From assembly GCF_014534745.1 (NCBI RefSeq), contig NZ_JACVVP010000051.1, positions 1 through 54,167 of the forward strand: a DNA stretch of 54,167 nucleotides. The letters run 5' to 3'. This stretch comes from Flammeovirga sp. EKP202. Lineage in GTDB: Bacteria; Bacteroidota; Bacteroidia; Cytophagales; Flammeovirgaceae. The notes under the pieces were generated by a model. That model searched no databases and was not told the origin of the DNA. It saw only the letters and a program-made list of their open reading frames with translations. Shown here one piece after another: positions 44,519-53,996 of this stretch. The translations under genes and the position numbers were made by a program. The stretch's first letter is position 1. The number at the start of each line of letters is the position of its first letter.

Positions 44519-46288
44519 ATGAAACGACTGCTAATTTTTTTAATCACATTAATGTGTTTTCAACAGCTGAAAGCGCAACAAATCAATGGAGAACTCAAAG
44601 TATGGCATACTGTAACCCTTACATTTGACGGACCAGAAACTCACGAACTAGCTCCTGAAAATCCCTTTCTAGACTACAGACTCGATGTGACATTTACCAA
44701 TGGCGATGAAAAATTTGTCATTCCAGGTTTTTATGCTGCCGATGGAAATGCTGCAGAGACAAGTGCAGATAAAGGAAATAAATGGAGTGTACGCTTTGCA
44801 CCTAACAAAACAGGTAAATGGTCTTACCAAGCATCTTTTGTGAAAGGAAAAAACATCGCAATTGCTAACGAAATCTCAAAAGGTGAAAAGATTTCGCCTG
44901 ATGGAATTGCTGGTACTTTTGATGTTTCACCTACCGATAAAACAGGTTTAGATTTAAGGGGAAAAGGTAGACTGAAACCAACAGATACACATTATTTGCA
45001 GTTCGAAGGTACCAAAGAATATTTTATTAAAGGAGGAGCAAACAGCCCTGAAGACCTTTTGGGGTACCATGAATTTGATGGAACCCCTAAGAAACACAAG
45101 TTTGAAAAACACATACCCGAATGGCAGGAGGGAGATCTAACTTGGCAAAATGGTAAAGGAAAAGGGATTGTTGGAGGGATGAATTATCTTTCTTCAACAG
45201 GTATTAATACGGTTTACTTCCTTACAATGAATGTAATGGGCGATGGTAAAAACGTTTGGCCTTGGACAGAAGAACACGAACGTTACCGTTTTGATGTCAG
45301 TAAGTTGGAACAATGGGAACTTCTTTTTTCTCATATGGATAAAGTAGGGCTAGTCAAGCATGTTATCACGCAAGAGACCGAAAATGAAAACCTTTTGGAT
45401 ATTGGATACACAGGAATTCAAAGAAAACTATATTATAGAGAGTTAGTTGCACGCTTTGCCCATCACCCTGGAATAGTTTGGAATATGGGAGAAGAAAATG
45501 GGATCACTACTTGGTCTCCAGTAGGGCAAACTACAAAAATGAGAATTGCGATGATTGAATATATGAAAGCATTGGAACCTTACGGAAATATGGTCGCTAT
45601 TCATACTTTGCCCAATCAAAAGGATCATGAAAATACGGTAAAGCCACTATTGGGTAACCCATCATTAGACGGTATTTCATTTCAAATTCACAACCTTCAC
45701 CATACTTACGAAACAACATTGCATTGGAGAGATGCTTCTGAAGAGGCAGGTAAAAAATGGGTGATTTGGTTAGATGAAATTGGTCCTGCTAAAAAAGGAG
45801 TACTTCCTGATGATTACCCAAGTCAACAAGATACGGTTAGGAAAGATGTAATATGGGCCAACCTTATGGCCGGAGGTGCTGGTATAGAACATTATTTTGG
45901 TTATAAATATCCAAACAATGACCTTAATTGTGAAGATTGGCATACAAGAGACCGCATTTGGAAAATGACTTTTTATGCAACAGATTTCTTCCAAAAATAC
46001 TTGCCATTTACTGAGATGAAGGCGGATAATTCACTTGTGGATGTGAAGAGGAGCTATACTTTCGCAAAAGAAGGTGATACTTATTGTATTTATTTAAAAG
46101 AAGGAGGACAACCTACTTTAAATCTAGAAGGATATACCGGTAAGTTTAGTGTTCATTGGTATAACCCCAGAACCGGAGGGACTTTGATGAAAACAAAAAT
46201 TAAGGTGGTAAATGCGGGTAATAAAGTAATTTTAGGACCTTCGCCTACTTTTGATGAAGATTGGGTAGTTTTAGTTCGTAAACTTTAA
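44519..46288 (+). CDS. DUF5060-type putative glycoside hydrolase
   Basis: A 589-residue exported protein. I use the ATG at 44519, which gives a signal peptide (MKRLLIFLITLMCFQQLKAQ); an upstream in-frame start at 44429 would bury it. The N-terminal beta-sandwich (about 25-150) fits DUF5060, the middle is a TIM barrel, and the C-terminal end (about 500-589, YTGKFSVHWYNPRTGG) fits the collagen-binding-like domain often found with it. Clan A-like catalytic candidates are Glu325 or Glu326 in VWNMGEEN and Glu420 in WLDEIG. Related proteins occur in agar, porphyran and carrageenan loci but are poorly characterised. Next to a GH16 gene, an exo- or endo-galactanase role is plausible. Confidence 0.7.
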   Translation: MKRLLIFLITLMCFQQLKAQQINGELKVWHTVTLTFDGPETHELAPENPFLDYRLDVTFTNGDEKFVIPGFYAADGNAAETSADKGNKWSVRFAPNKTGKWSYQASFVKGKNIAIANEISKGEKISPDGIAGTFDVSPTDKTGLDLRGKGRLKPTDTHYLQFEGTKEYFIKGGANSPEDLLGYHEFDGTPKKHKFEKHIPEWQEGDLTWQNGKGKGIVGGMNYLSSTGINTVYFLTMNVMGDGKNVWPWTEEHERYRFDVSKLEQWELLFSHMDKVGLVKHVITQETENENLLDIGYTGIQRKLYYRELVARFAHHPGIVWNMGEENGITTWSPVGQTTKMRIAMIEYMKALEPYGNMVAIHTLPNQKDHENTVKPLLGNPSLDGISFQIHNLHHTYETTLHWRDASEEAGKKWVIWLDEIGPAKKGVLPDDYPSQQDTVRKDVIWANLMAGGAGIEHYFGYKYPNNDLNCEDWHTRDRIWKMTFYATDFFQKYLPFTEMKADNSLVDVKRSYTFAKEGDTYCIYLKEGGQPTLNLEGYTGKFSVHWYNPRTGGTLMKTKIKVVNAGNKVILGPSPTFDEDWVVLVRKL

Positions 46289-46304
46289 TAAAACTGCTAC
46301 TTAA

Positions 46305-46350
46305 GAAAAAACAGCCTTTCAAAATCTTAAAGACTTGAAAGGCTGTTTTT
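46305..46350. terminator. Bidirectional terminator between convergent genes
   Basis: AAAAACAGCCTTTCAA and TTGAAAGGCTGTTTTT (46335-46350) are perfect reverse complements, giving T tracts in both directions. It serves the DUF5060-type gene and the converging zinc-ribbon SDR gene. Confidence 0.85.
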
Positions 46351-46363
46351 GTATAGTATATGA

Positions 46364-47905
46364 TTACCAATCAATCGGGAAATAATCTTTCAAGAATTGA
46401 CCAGACCAATGCTTACCGGTATTAATACCATCAATTAATGGATCTAATACTCTAGCAGCACCATCCACAATATCTAATGGAGGTTGGAAATCATGTTCTT
46501 CCTGTTTCTTAGCAGAGATATGAGCAGGGTCCTCATCCGTTACCCAACCCGTATCCACGGCATTCATATAAATACCATCTTTTGCTAAAGTACTAGCAGA
46601 AGTGTGCGTTAACATGTTCAATGCAGCCTTCGCCATATTGGTGTGAGGGTGTCTATCTTCTTTATGGAAACGGTGGAATTTTCCTTCCATAGCAGAAACA
46701 TTTATAATATGTTTTTTACCAGTGTAATCTTTCTGCATCACCTTCGCTAATCTATTACATAGTACAAACGGGGCAATAGAGTTGACTAATTGTACCTCAA
46801 CCATCTCAGGAGTTTCAATCTCACCGATTCTCAATCTCCAGCTGTTGGTTTTACGCAGATCCACTTGTTGTAAATCCACATCCAATTTACCTTCAGGGAA
46901 TACCTCTTTCGTCTGAATAGAGTTGTCAAAACTGTAAGGAATCTGGGAAAGTTTCGCCGAAGCTCTAATCCCAATACCAGCCTCAGTTGTACTCCATTTT
47001 ACAGGAAGTCTTCTATTTTTTGCACTTGAACTGCTGTCAGATAAGTCTAATAACTGTTCAACACAGTATTGATGCTCTGAAAGTAAGTGTTGTGTATCTT
47101 TATCTAATAAAGCAAAAGGTTTTTCTTCGTCTTCCATCATATGAGCATAGAAGCCAGAAGGGCGTCTTACAGTTTGAGCAGCATTATTTATCAAAATATC
47201 TAGACGTCCATATTTCTGCTCTATATAATTACAGAAAATCTCAACACTAGGAATATGTCTTAAATCTAAACCGTGAATCTTCAAACGATCTTTCCAAACA
47301 TGGTAATCTTCCTCTTTAGAAAAACGCTTTGCAGAATCAACAGGGAAACGTGTAGTAGCAACAACAGTAGCACCTGAACGAAGAAGAATCAATGTAATAT
47401 GATAACCGATTTTCAAACGAGAACCCGTCACTACAGCAATTTGTCCAGTTAGATCAGCCGTTTGAAATCTTTTGGCATAGTTGAAATCACCACATTCAGG
47501 ACACATCTGATCATAAAAATGATGCAGTTTTGTATATTCCTTCTTACAGACATAGCAATTTCTGTAAGACTCTAACTCAGGCATATCTGTAGGTAGATCC
47601 TGTTCTTCTAGAATTTTAGGAGCAATGAAAATATGATTTTCTCTAGCACTTCTAATTCCAGTGAATTTTCGAGCATGTCTGTCTTTTTCCTGCTGCTTAC
47701 GTTTTGCAGCTTTCTTTTTATCTTTTCTTCTCTTTTCAAACTCCTCTCTACTAGGACGTGTCAATTGTCCTGCAGCTTTCATCAAAGCAACACGCTTTTC
47801 TTCTGGTAATTCAAATAGAATAGTAGTATCTTCAAGAATATCTTCTAAAATAGAAGTACACTTTTCGATTTCTTCAAAACTTAATTTTTTCTTCTCTTCC
47901 TCCAT
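46364..47905 (-). CDS. Atypical SDR protein with N-terminal zinc ribbon
   Basis: A 513-residue protein, about twice the size of classical SDRs. Residues 1-85 are helical and highly charged. A zinc ribbon follows with Cys117, Cys120, Cys135 and Cys138, then a Rossmann domain starting at TGSRLKIG (160-167), with NNAAQ as the NNAG equivalent. The active-site serine is present (Ser404 in NVSAMEG), but the YxxxK tyrosine is replaced: Lys426 is preceded at -4 by Thr422. The catalytic chemistry is therefore probably changed or lost. Similar proteins are annotated only as SDR oxidoreductases. A TATATTTG box lies at 47934-47941. Confidence 0.75.
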   Translation of the reverse strand: MEEEKKKLSFEEIEKCTSILEDILEDTTILFELPEEKRVALMKAAGQLTRPSREEFEKRRKDKKKAAKRKQQEKDRHARKFTGIRSARENHIFIAPKILEEQDLPTDMPELESYRNCYVCKKEYTKLHHFYDQMCPECGDFNYAKRFQTADLTGQIAVVTGSRLKIGYHITLILLRSGATVVATTRFPVDSAKRFSKEEDYHVWKDRLKIHGLDLRHIPSVEIFCNYIEQKYGRLDILINNAAQTVRRPSGFYAHMMEDEEKPFALLDKDTQHLLSEHQYCVEQLLDLSDSSSSAKNRRLPVKWSTTEAGIGIRASAKLSQIPYSFDNSIQTKEVFPEGKLDVDLQQVDLRKTNSWRLRIGEIETPEMVEVQLVNSIAPFVLCNRLAKVMQKDYTGKKHIINVSAMEGKFHRFHKEDRHPHTNMAKAALNMLTHTSASTLAKDGIYMNAVDTGWVTDEDPAHISAKKQEEHDFQPPLDIVDGAARVLDPLIDGINTGKHWSGQFLKDYFPIDW

Positions 47906-47933
47906 AATGCTTTCACTTCTAAAAAAATACCGC

Positions 47934-47941
47934 CAAATATA
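47934..47941 (-). promoter_or_regulatory. -7 promoter box of the zinc-ribbon SDR gene
   Basis: Minus-strand TATATTTG fits TAnnTTTG and lies about 29 bases upstream of the start codon at 47905. Confidence 0.5.
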
Positions 47942-48030
47942 AGGATTTCCACTAAATATCTTGATTCAATTAAAGTATGCTTGGAAAAGAAATTCTAAAT
48001 TTTAATGAACAGGCAGATAACTTTATACAT

Positions 48031-48624
48031 TTATTGATTCAGTCGATAAGATAATGCTGTTTTGACAACATTCCATTCTGAATTGAGAATAGAGAAAACA
48101 ACTGTATCTCGTAAGTTTCCAACTTTATCGATCGTATGGTTTCTTAATATTCCATCTTGTTTAGCCCCTAAGTTAGCGATTGCTCTTCTTGATTTTTGAT
48201 TATGGAAGTGGGTCCTAAGTTCTACAGCAATGCATTTTAAATTTTCAAAGGCATATTGAAGCAATAATAATTTACATTCTGTATTTACTGCCGTCCTTTG
48301 AAATGATTTAGCATACCATGTAGAGCCAATTTCAACTCTTTTTACTTTGGAATTGGCATTTAAAAATCGAGTAGAACCTATGATTTTTTGAGTTTTATTG
48401 TGTAGAACCACAAAAGGTAGACTACTGTCTTCTTTATATTGTTGGAATGCAGTTTCGATATAATTATCTATTTCGTTTTCCGAGGGTACAGTTGTGTACC
48501 AAAGTTCCCATAATTTTCCGTCTTTTGCTGCTTCTACTAGACGATCACGATGTTTCAATGAAAGAGGAAGAAGCGTAACAGTATCACCTTGAAGCGTTGT
48601 CTCATTTAACCATTTAGTTTCCAT
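48031..48624 (-). CDS. RimJ/RimL-type GNAT acetyltransferase
   Basis: A 197-residue acetyltransferase of the RimJ/RimL-like branch. It starts with the typical LQGDTVTLLPLSLKHRDRLVEAAKDG, has IIGSTRFLNANSKVKRVEIGSTW, an acetyl-CoA loop KSFQRTAVNTECKLLLL, and the HFHNQKSRRAIANLGAKQDGILRNH signature. Such enzymes acetylate protein N termini, amino acids or small amines. The substrate is unknown. It is a single gene downstream of the possible frameshifted locus. Confidence 0.85.
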   Translation of the reverse strand: METKWLNETTLQGDTVTLLPLSLKHRDRLVEAAKDGKLWELWYTTVPSENEIDNYIETAFQQYKEDSSLPFVVLHNKTQKIIGSTRFLNANSKVKRVEIGSTWYAKSFQRTAVNTECKLLLLQYAFENLKCIAVELRTHFHNQKSRRAIANLGAKQDGILRNHTIDKVGNLRDTVVFSILNSEWNVVKTALSYRLNQ

Positions 48625-48764
48625 TAATTCTTTAATTTAGTTGAAAATGGAAATTAAAGAATAATACATCAAAAACGAGAAAATTTAGCTCGGTATTTTA
48701 ATTAGAGATTAAATATTACAGGGTTTATTGATGCTCAACTTTCTCGTTTTTCAACTGAATGAAG

Positions 48765-48958
48765 ATGACAATTAAACCTTACTTAGGAAGTTTAATTGTT
48801 GAATACTCGATGCAATATGCCCTGACCTCACCAGCATTGTTTTCGCTTTTTTTAAGATCGTTTTTACTGTGTCGGTAGGTCTACAAATTACGGCTAGTAT
48901 CCCTTCTTTCTGGGCCACTGTGTATTTTACTTTAGCAATCATGATAGGTGTTGTTTAG
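48765..48958 (+). pseudogene. Possible small membrane protein split by a -1 frame change
   Basis: An ATG at 48765 opens 30 hydrophobic codons that reach the heptamer T TTT TTA (48848-48854). The zero frame then stops within about ten codons (at 48877-48879). Shifting back one base at the heptamer opens 34 more codons (KIVFTVSVGLQITASIPSF..., ending at a stop at 48956-48958) that read as a convincing membrane helix. The whole would be a 64-residue membrane protein. It may be a decayed gene, a sequencing slip in the seven-T run, or programmed frameshifting. No homologue is recognised. Confidence 0.3.
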
Positions 48959-49526
48959 GATAGTGGATGATTAATGAATTCAAATTTTGAATCCTTAATA
49001 TGATAAATGGTCAGAAGATGTAAAGTTCTGAGTGTATTTTCGGTTATTATACACTTAATATAAGAAAATTGAAGCACTATAACGATGATATAAATTTTGA
49101 TGTAGGGTTATCTAAGTTATTTCAAATTATGTCTAAAATAGTTACTTAGAGTAGTTTAAAGCTGTATTGAGTGACATTTTCTTACAGTTGAGACATTCAC
49201 TTAGAATGGGAAAAAGATTTAGCTAAATTGCGTAAGGATAATGAAAGGAGAATATAGCTTACAAACTATATTTATTAAAAGTAATTAAGCATAATTTTTT
49301 TGTTATTAATAGGATACTAGAATTATATCACTTCTTTTTAGAGTGTTTGAATGACTTTAAAAAGGGTTCTAAAATGTAGAAGTAAAACATGCAAGCAGTT
49401 ATTCTATTAATCGTGGTTTAAGCCACATATGCCAATTCAATTTTTTAAACTTTAAGTGCTAAATAAAATAGTAGGGGAAGAAAGGGGTAAAACTTCTTAT
49501 ACATTTTGAATAGTACTTACAAGAAA
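48959..49526. other. Non-coding region ending in a plus-strand terminator
   Basis: No ORF with coding character. It is AT-rich and ends in a plus-strand terminator although no plus-strand gene precedes it, apart from the doubtful small ORF at 48765. A short non-coding transcript is possible. Confidence 0.35.
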
Positions 49527-49556
49527 GGCTGGAGTTTACTTCAGCCATTTTTTTTA
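49527..49556 (+). terminator. Plus-strand terminator without an obvious gene
   Basis: GGCTG (49527-49531) and CAGCC (49542-49546), with two further pairs inside the stem, are followed by a run of nine Ts. Confidence 0.6.
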
Positions 49557-49560
49557 CAAA

Positions 49561-49593
49561 AAAAAGACTGTTTATAGTAAAACAGTCTTTTTT
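49561..49593. terminator. Bidirectional terminator
   Basis: AAAAAGACTGTTT (49561-49573) and AAACAGTCTTTTT (49580-49592) are perfect reverse complements with a 6-base loop. It terminates the minus-strand RHH gene and can act in the other direction. Confidence 0.8.
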
Positions 49594-49634
49594 GTGCGAA
49601 AACAAGATTTTCATAGGTGTCTTTTAAAGCTTGA

Positions 49635-50069
49635 CTATTGAATCAAATCTGATTCAATTAAATTTCGGATATAGTCCGATACTTTCATGCTTTTCTTTTT
49701 GGCTTGTTCTTCCAGTGCAGCGTATTCATCTTCTGACATTCTGAAAGTAACAATCTTATTAGAACCTCCCGTTTTTCGAGGTTTTCTTCCACGATGTTGG
49801 ATAGCAATGCGATATTCTTCAAGAAAATCTCTTGTTGATAATGCATAAGGTTTAACCCCGTCAACGTAAATCATTGAACCTTCCTCAGAGCCTTTCCATG
49901 AAGCTTTTCTTTTCGATGTGAAACTTTGGAAGAAAGCCTTCCTCGTTTCAAAACTTTTCGTTTCACTGGCAGGCACGTCTTTCATAAACTCTTTCATGGA
50001 TTTATTAGACTCTTTGGCCTGTTTATCGACTTCTTCAAAAGGTTTTTTGTAGTAAATGTACTTTGCCAT
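49635..50069 (-). CDS. Ribbon-helix-helix domain protein
   Basis: A 144-residue protein. The C-terminal 40 residues (IVTFRMSEDEYAALEEQAKKKSMKVSDYIRNLIE) form a CopG/MobC-like ribbon-helix-helix, a DNA-binding dimer fold. The N-terminal 100 residues are basic and unrecognised, with YAL and RDFLEEYRIAIQHRGRKPRK next to the RHH. No toxin or relaxase gene is adjacent, so neither an antitoxin nor a mobilisation role is supported. It is divergent from the exonuclease I gene. Confidence 0.65.
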   Translation of the reverse strand: MAKYIYYKKPFEEVDKQAKESNKSMKEFMKDVPASETKSFETRKAFFQSFTSKRKASWKGSEEGSMIYVDGVKPYALSTRDFLEEYRIAIQHRGRKPRKTGGSNKIVTFRMSEDEYAALEEQAKKKSMKVSDYIRNLIESDLIQ

Positions 50070-50253
50070 ATGAGATATATTCGTATTACGTTATATACAA
50101 ATAGATGATTTCTTTTTGTAATTCCAACTATTCAGCAAAAAATTCTGTGAATACATAAAAAAAAGTTTAATATTCATATCTTCACCTTAAATTATTTCAA
50201 TAATTGAATACTTTTATAGCTTCGTAACACACAATAATCGAACGATAATCAAT

Positions 50254-51717
50254 ATGAATACAACTTCATTTTTCTTTTATGATTATGAGACTTTTGGAAA
50301 AGACCCCAAGAAAGATAAAATAGCCCAATTTGCTGGAATTAGAACTGATTTATCTTTTAACCCAATAGGTGATCCAATTGTTTTATATTGTAAACCATCA
50401 AAAGACTTTTTACCTGACCCAGAAGCTTGTTTAGTGACAGGGATTACTCCTCAAATTGCTGAAGCTCAAGGAGTGAGTGAGTTTGAATTTATGGGTAGGA
50501 TAAAGAATGAATTAGGTCTAAAAGGAACATGTCATATTGGTTATAATAACATTCGATTTGATGATGAGTTTTCTCGTTTTGGCTTTTATAAAAACTTTAT
50601 CGACCCCTATTCACATGAGTGGGCAGACCAAAATTCCAGGCTGGATTTATTAGATATAATTCGCATGACTTATGCGCTGCGTCCCGATGGAATTCAGTGG
50701 CCTACAAATGAAGACGGTTCTGTCAATTTAAAGCTTGAAAATTTATCGAAAGTCAATGGAATAGAGCATGAAAATGCACACGATGCTTTGGCTGATGTTT
50801 GGGCGACTATACATATGGCAAAATTGGTGGAAAAAGTAAACCCTAAACTATTCAATTATGCTTTTAAGTTAAGAGATAAAAAAGTTTCGCAAAAGTTAGT
50901 GGAAGATAGTATGCAAACTGTATCTCCTCTTCTTTTTGTCACTCCATTTGTTCCCTTAGTCAGCGGGCATTTATCATTCTTTGTACCTCTTTCAAAAGAT
51001 TTGAAAAACAATAATGCTTACAATGGTATCGATATTTTAACTTCACCTTTGTCATTGAGAGGGTTGTCTTCTGATGAGATTAGAGAAAAGTTGTATGAAA
51101 AAGCAGAAGGTGATAATAAAATTGAGGATCGACCTGGATTAAGACAAGTAGTCATCAATAAATCATCGATGTTTGTCACTCCAAAGACATTATCTCCACA
51201 ACGAGCACAAGCGTTAAACATTGATTTAGAGAAGGTGAAAAAACATCAATTAGAATTAGAAGAGTTGATGAAAGAGGATCCCAATTTTGTACGAAGAGTA
51301 AATGAAGTTTACAATACACCTTATCCAATAAATGAAGATGTTGACGGACAACTTTACGAAGGCTTCATTGATGGAAATGATAAGCGTCTTGGGGATCGAG
51401 TGACAGCTATGGGGAAAACGGATCCTAAGCATTTAAGTTTAGAATATTTTCCATTTAGGGATGACCGTTTAAAGGAGATGTTATTCCGATATAAAGGAAG
51501 GAATTTTTATGATGCACTCTCACCTGATGAGTTGAAGGTTTTTAAATCATATTGTAGAGCAAAAGTGATGGATGGTATCGGTGGAGGCACCCCATTAAAT
51601 GAGTATGTTGAAAAGATTTCTGATATGATCAATTCATCAGAAAGTAATGTGGATAAAGGTATCTTGACATCTCTTTTGAAATATGCAGAACTATTAGAAA
51701 AAGAATTAAACAAATAA
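50254..51717 (+). CDS. sbcB: Exodeoxyribonuclease I
   Basis: A 487-residue 3'-5' single-strand DNA exonuclease. The DEDDh active site is visible: Asp10 and Glu12 in FYDYETFG, the YNNIRFDDEF block, and HDALADVWATIHMAK with the histidine and last aspartate. The SH3-like and helical C-terminal domains (about 200-480) match ExoI length. It trims single-stranded ends in mismatch repair and recombination. Its stop overlaps the next start by one base (TAATG), which indicates translational coupling. Confidence 0.92.
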   Translation: MNTTSFFFYDYETFGKDPKKDKIAQFAGIRTDLSFNPIGDPIVLYCKPSKDFLPDPEACLVTGITPQIAEAQGVSEFEFMGRIKNELGLKGTCHIGYNNIRFDDEFSRFGFYKNFIDPYSHEWADQNSRLDLLDIIRMTYALRPDGIQWPTNEDGSVNLKLENLSKVNGIEHENAHDALADVWATIHMAKLVEKVNPKLFNYAFKLRDKKVSQKLVEDSMQTVSPLLFVTPFVPLVSGHLSFFVPLSKDLKNNNAYNGIDILTSPLSLRGLSSDEIREKLYEKAEGDNKIEDRPGLRQVVINKSSMFVTPKTLSPQRAQALNIDLEKVKKHQLELEELMKEDPNFVRRVNEVYNTPYPINEDVDGQLYEGFIDGNDKRLGDRVTAMGKTDPKHLSLEYFPFRDDRLKEMLFRYKGRNFYDALSPDELKVFKSYCRAKVMDGIGGGTPLNEYVEKISDMINSSESNVDKGILTSLLKYAELLEKELNK

Positions 51718-53510
51718 TGAAATATTTTTTCCTTAGTTTATTTATAGTACTACTCTTTTCGCAAGGAAAAGTAAATGCACAAGTTTTTAAGTTTGAAAAA
51801 CCTGGAAAATCTGAAAAAATTACAACTAAACTGCTCCCAAATGGAAATAAAAACCAAAGATGGAAGCAAGTTATTTTTAAAGATTCCAAGCCATCAAAAT
51901 CAAACAGCTTAATTACAGATGCATTAATGGTTGATTTTGGAACTATTGATGAGCAGTCAAAAGAGATTAACCTTTTTTGTACGGGTGGTTTTTCAGAAGC
52001 TGAAATTGAAATCTTTTATGTGGGAGATACAGACTTTTTCTCCATAGATATTGATACTGTTCAGAATGTTTGGCAAAAATACCATGAAACGAAGTTTACC
52101 AAAAAGCCATTAAAAGATCTCAAAGTTAAAATACGTGCCAAGAATATTGAAAAAGGACAACATAAGGCATTTGTTGCTTTTAGAATAGACCAGCAACTTT
52201 ACCGTGTGGCATTAAAGTCAAAAACGAAAAATGCAATACTAAACGATAGGGATGACATTAATCTTAATTTAGGTTTGGTAGAGGCTGATTCAACTGGCTT
52301 TACAGATTTTAGTTTTACCACTTTAGGGGAATTACCTTTAGAAATAGAATATACTGGAGATCCATCTTCATTTATCTTTATTATTGAAGGGGACACGATT
52401 CTCTCAAATATAAAACAAACTATTGTGCCGTCATCAGATAGTTTGGTCTTGACGTTTGCCCCTGTAGCGACAAAATTAGGGGATAAATATGGAGAACTTA
52501 TATTAAAGAATAATTATGTAGAGCAACATGTTTTTATCACAAGTAGAGTAGCAAAAATTAGAGGTGATGTTTTTTGGAATGACACAACTTCTGTACTTTC
52601 AGAAAATATAGCTTTTTCTAAAGAAAGATTATATTCTCCACTTGATACAATATGGCTAGAGGCTTCCTTTTATAATGATAGTGATTATGATACTTTATTT
52701 AGAGTAGATTCATTAATTGATTTTCAGCTACCATCTTTTCTTAAATACGAATGGAATGCTACTCATCTACAGCCTCGAACTTCAGGAGCAATTAAAATTC
52801 CTTTGACTTTAGTGAAGTCTCACGATTTATCGAAAGACTTAAAAGGAAATATCAAGGTGATCGTAAAAGAGGATTCTTCTTCAATGTCACATCAATTCGT
52901 ATATAAGCCTTTAGAAAAGCTGATCCAAGAAGTAGAAGGTAATATTCCTACAAAATTACAATTCACGTCTCACAAAGATACTTTTGAAATAAGAGTTCCT
53001 TATTTAAATACAGGGAAAAATGCTGTTTATCCTTCACCTCAAACTTTTATTAAAGAGTTACAATTACCAAAAGGAATTCAAATGTATTATGGTACTCCAA
53101 GGGTAAGACCATGGAGTAAAGGATATATATCTATTTATTTGACTCCTTATGATTCTATAAATTTCCATAAAACAAAAGTGGATACACTTTCTTTAAATAT
53201 ATATGGACTGAATACATCTACAAGCATAGAACTGATACAAGAACCATGGACAGAGATATTGAAAGATTATCTAATGGAAATTGTGCTCGGGGTGGTTTTA
53301 ATTATTTTGATTGTACTCGGAATATTATCACCAAGAATTATTCAACTTCTAAAGTCTAAATATAATTCATATAAAGATGAAGTGGCTTTGAAACATAAGA
53401 AAGAGTTGTATCAAGAGATGGAAGATTTGATGAAAGAATCGTCCTTAGAGAATGTTTCTTTTAAAGAAGGCTTGGCCTTTTTGAAAAAGGAACTAAATAA
53501 CAAAAGCTAG
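51717..53510 (+). CDS. Exported Ig-like repeat protein with C-terminal membrane anchor
   Basis: A 597-residue protein. A signal peptide (to about residue 22) is followed by several Ig-like/HYDIN-type beta-domains: DFGTIDEQSKEINLFCTGG near residue 75, LNLGLVEADSTGFTDFSFTT near 182, and FAPVATKLGDKYGELILKNN. A membrane helix lies at about 520-540 (VLGVVLIILIVLGIL) with a 55-residue charged cytoplasmic tail. The mature part would sit in the periplasm. No enzymatic motif is seen. It overlaps the exonuclease I stop by one base, so the two are coupled, although a functional link is not obvious. A strong terminator lies at 53563-53602. Confidence 0.6.
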   Translation: MKYFFLSLFIVLLFSQGKVNAQVFKFEKPGKSEKITTKLLPNGNKNQRWKQVIFKDSKPSKSNSLITDALMVDFGTIDEQSKEINLFCTGGFSEAEIEIFYVGDTDFFSIDIDTVQNVWQKYHETKFTKKPLKDLKVKIRAKNIEKGQHKAFVAFRIDQQLYRVALKSKTKNAILNDRDDINLNLGLVEADSTGFTDFSFTTLGELPLEIEYTGDPSSFIFIIEGDTILSNIKQTIVPSSDSLVLTFAPVATKLGDKYGELILKNNYVEQHVFITSRVAKIRGDVFWNDTTSVLSENIAFSKERLYSPLDTIWLEASFYNDSDYDTLFRVDSLIDFQLPSFLKYEWNATHLQPRTSGAIKIPLTLVKSHDLSKDLKGNIKVIVKEDSSSMSHQFVYKPLEKLIQEVEGNIPTKLQFTSHKDTFEIRVPYLNTGKNAVYPSPQTFIKELQLPKGIQMYYGTPRVRPWSKGYISIYLTPYDSINFHKTKVDTLSLNIYGLNTSTSIELIQEPWTEILKDYLMEIVLGVVLIILIVLGILSPRIIQLLKSKYNSYKDEVALKHKKELYQEMEDLMKESSLENVSFKEGLAFLKKELNNKS

Positions 53511-53562
53511 AAATAGGTTAGTTAAGTTTGGCTGAGATATAATTGAAACATAGCTTTAATGA

Positions 53563-53605
53563 AACCCCTTTTAAGATTTTCAGAAAAACCTTAAAAGGGG
53601 TTCTC
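53563..53605 (+). terminator. Strong hairpin terminator
   Basis: AACCCCTTTTAAG (53563-53575) is perfectly complementary to CTTAAAAGGGGTT (53590-53602). It separates the exonuclease I pair from the promoter cluster downstream. Confidence 0.8.
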
Positions 53606-53698
53606 TTATTATGTGTTTGTATGTTAGGTATTTAACTTAGAAATAAAATTACAATTCTATGAACTTAACGTGTATTTAGAAATTACCTTGAAATAAAG

Positions 53699-53729
53699 TT
53701 TGGAAAATTAATTCTTAATCCTACCTTTG
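53699..53729 (+). promoter_or_regulatory. Tandem promoter P1 of probable rRNA operon
   Basis: TTTG (53699-53702), 19 bases, then TACCTTTG (53722-53729): an ideal Bacteroidota -33/-7 pair. The first transcribed bases can fold into a short hairpin (CTTC/GAAG). Confidence 0.8.
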
Positions 53730-53854
53730 CATCCGTCTTCAGAAGGAAGGCAGTATAAAACATGTTGTGCGAGAAGCTTTTTAAATTCTTAATTTGTTCA
53801 TTTTAAGCGAATTAAATGGTGTTTAAATTAAATTTAAAATTAATTAGAAATACT

Positions 53855-53885
53855 ATTGCAAATTAAATTTCTCTTCTTACCTTTG
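53855..53885 (+). promoter_or_regulatory. Tandem promoter P2 of probable rRNA operon
   Basis: ATTG (53855-53858), 19 bases, then TACCTTTG (53878-53885), followed by CACTCGC and a CCTTT/AAAGG hairpin at the presumed RNA start. Confidence 0.8.
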
Positions 53886-53996
53886 CACTCGCCTTTAACG
53901 AAAGGTGTTAAAAACTTCTCTTTTAAAGTGATAAATATAGAGTGTTGTAGGTTGAGAAAATCAACGAAAAAAACTTCAAAAATTTTTGAAAAAAGA

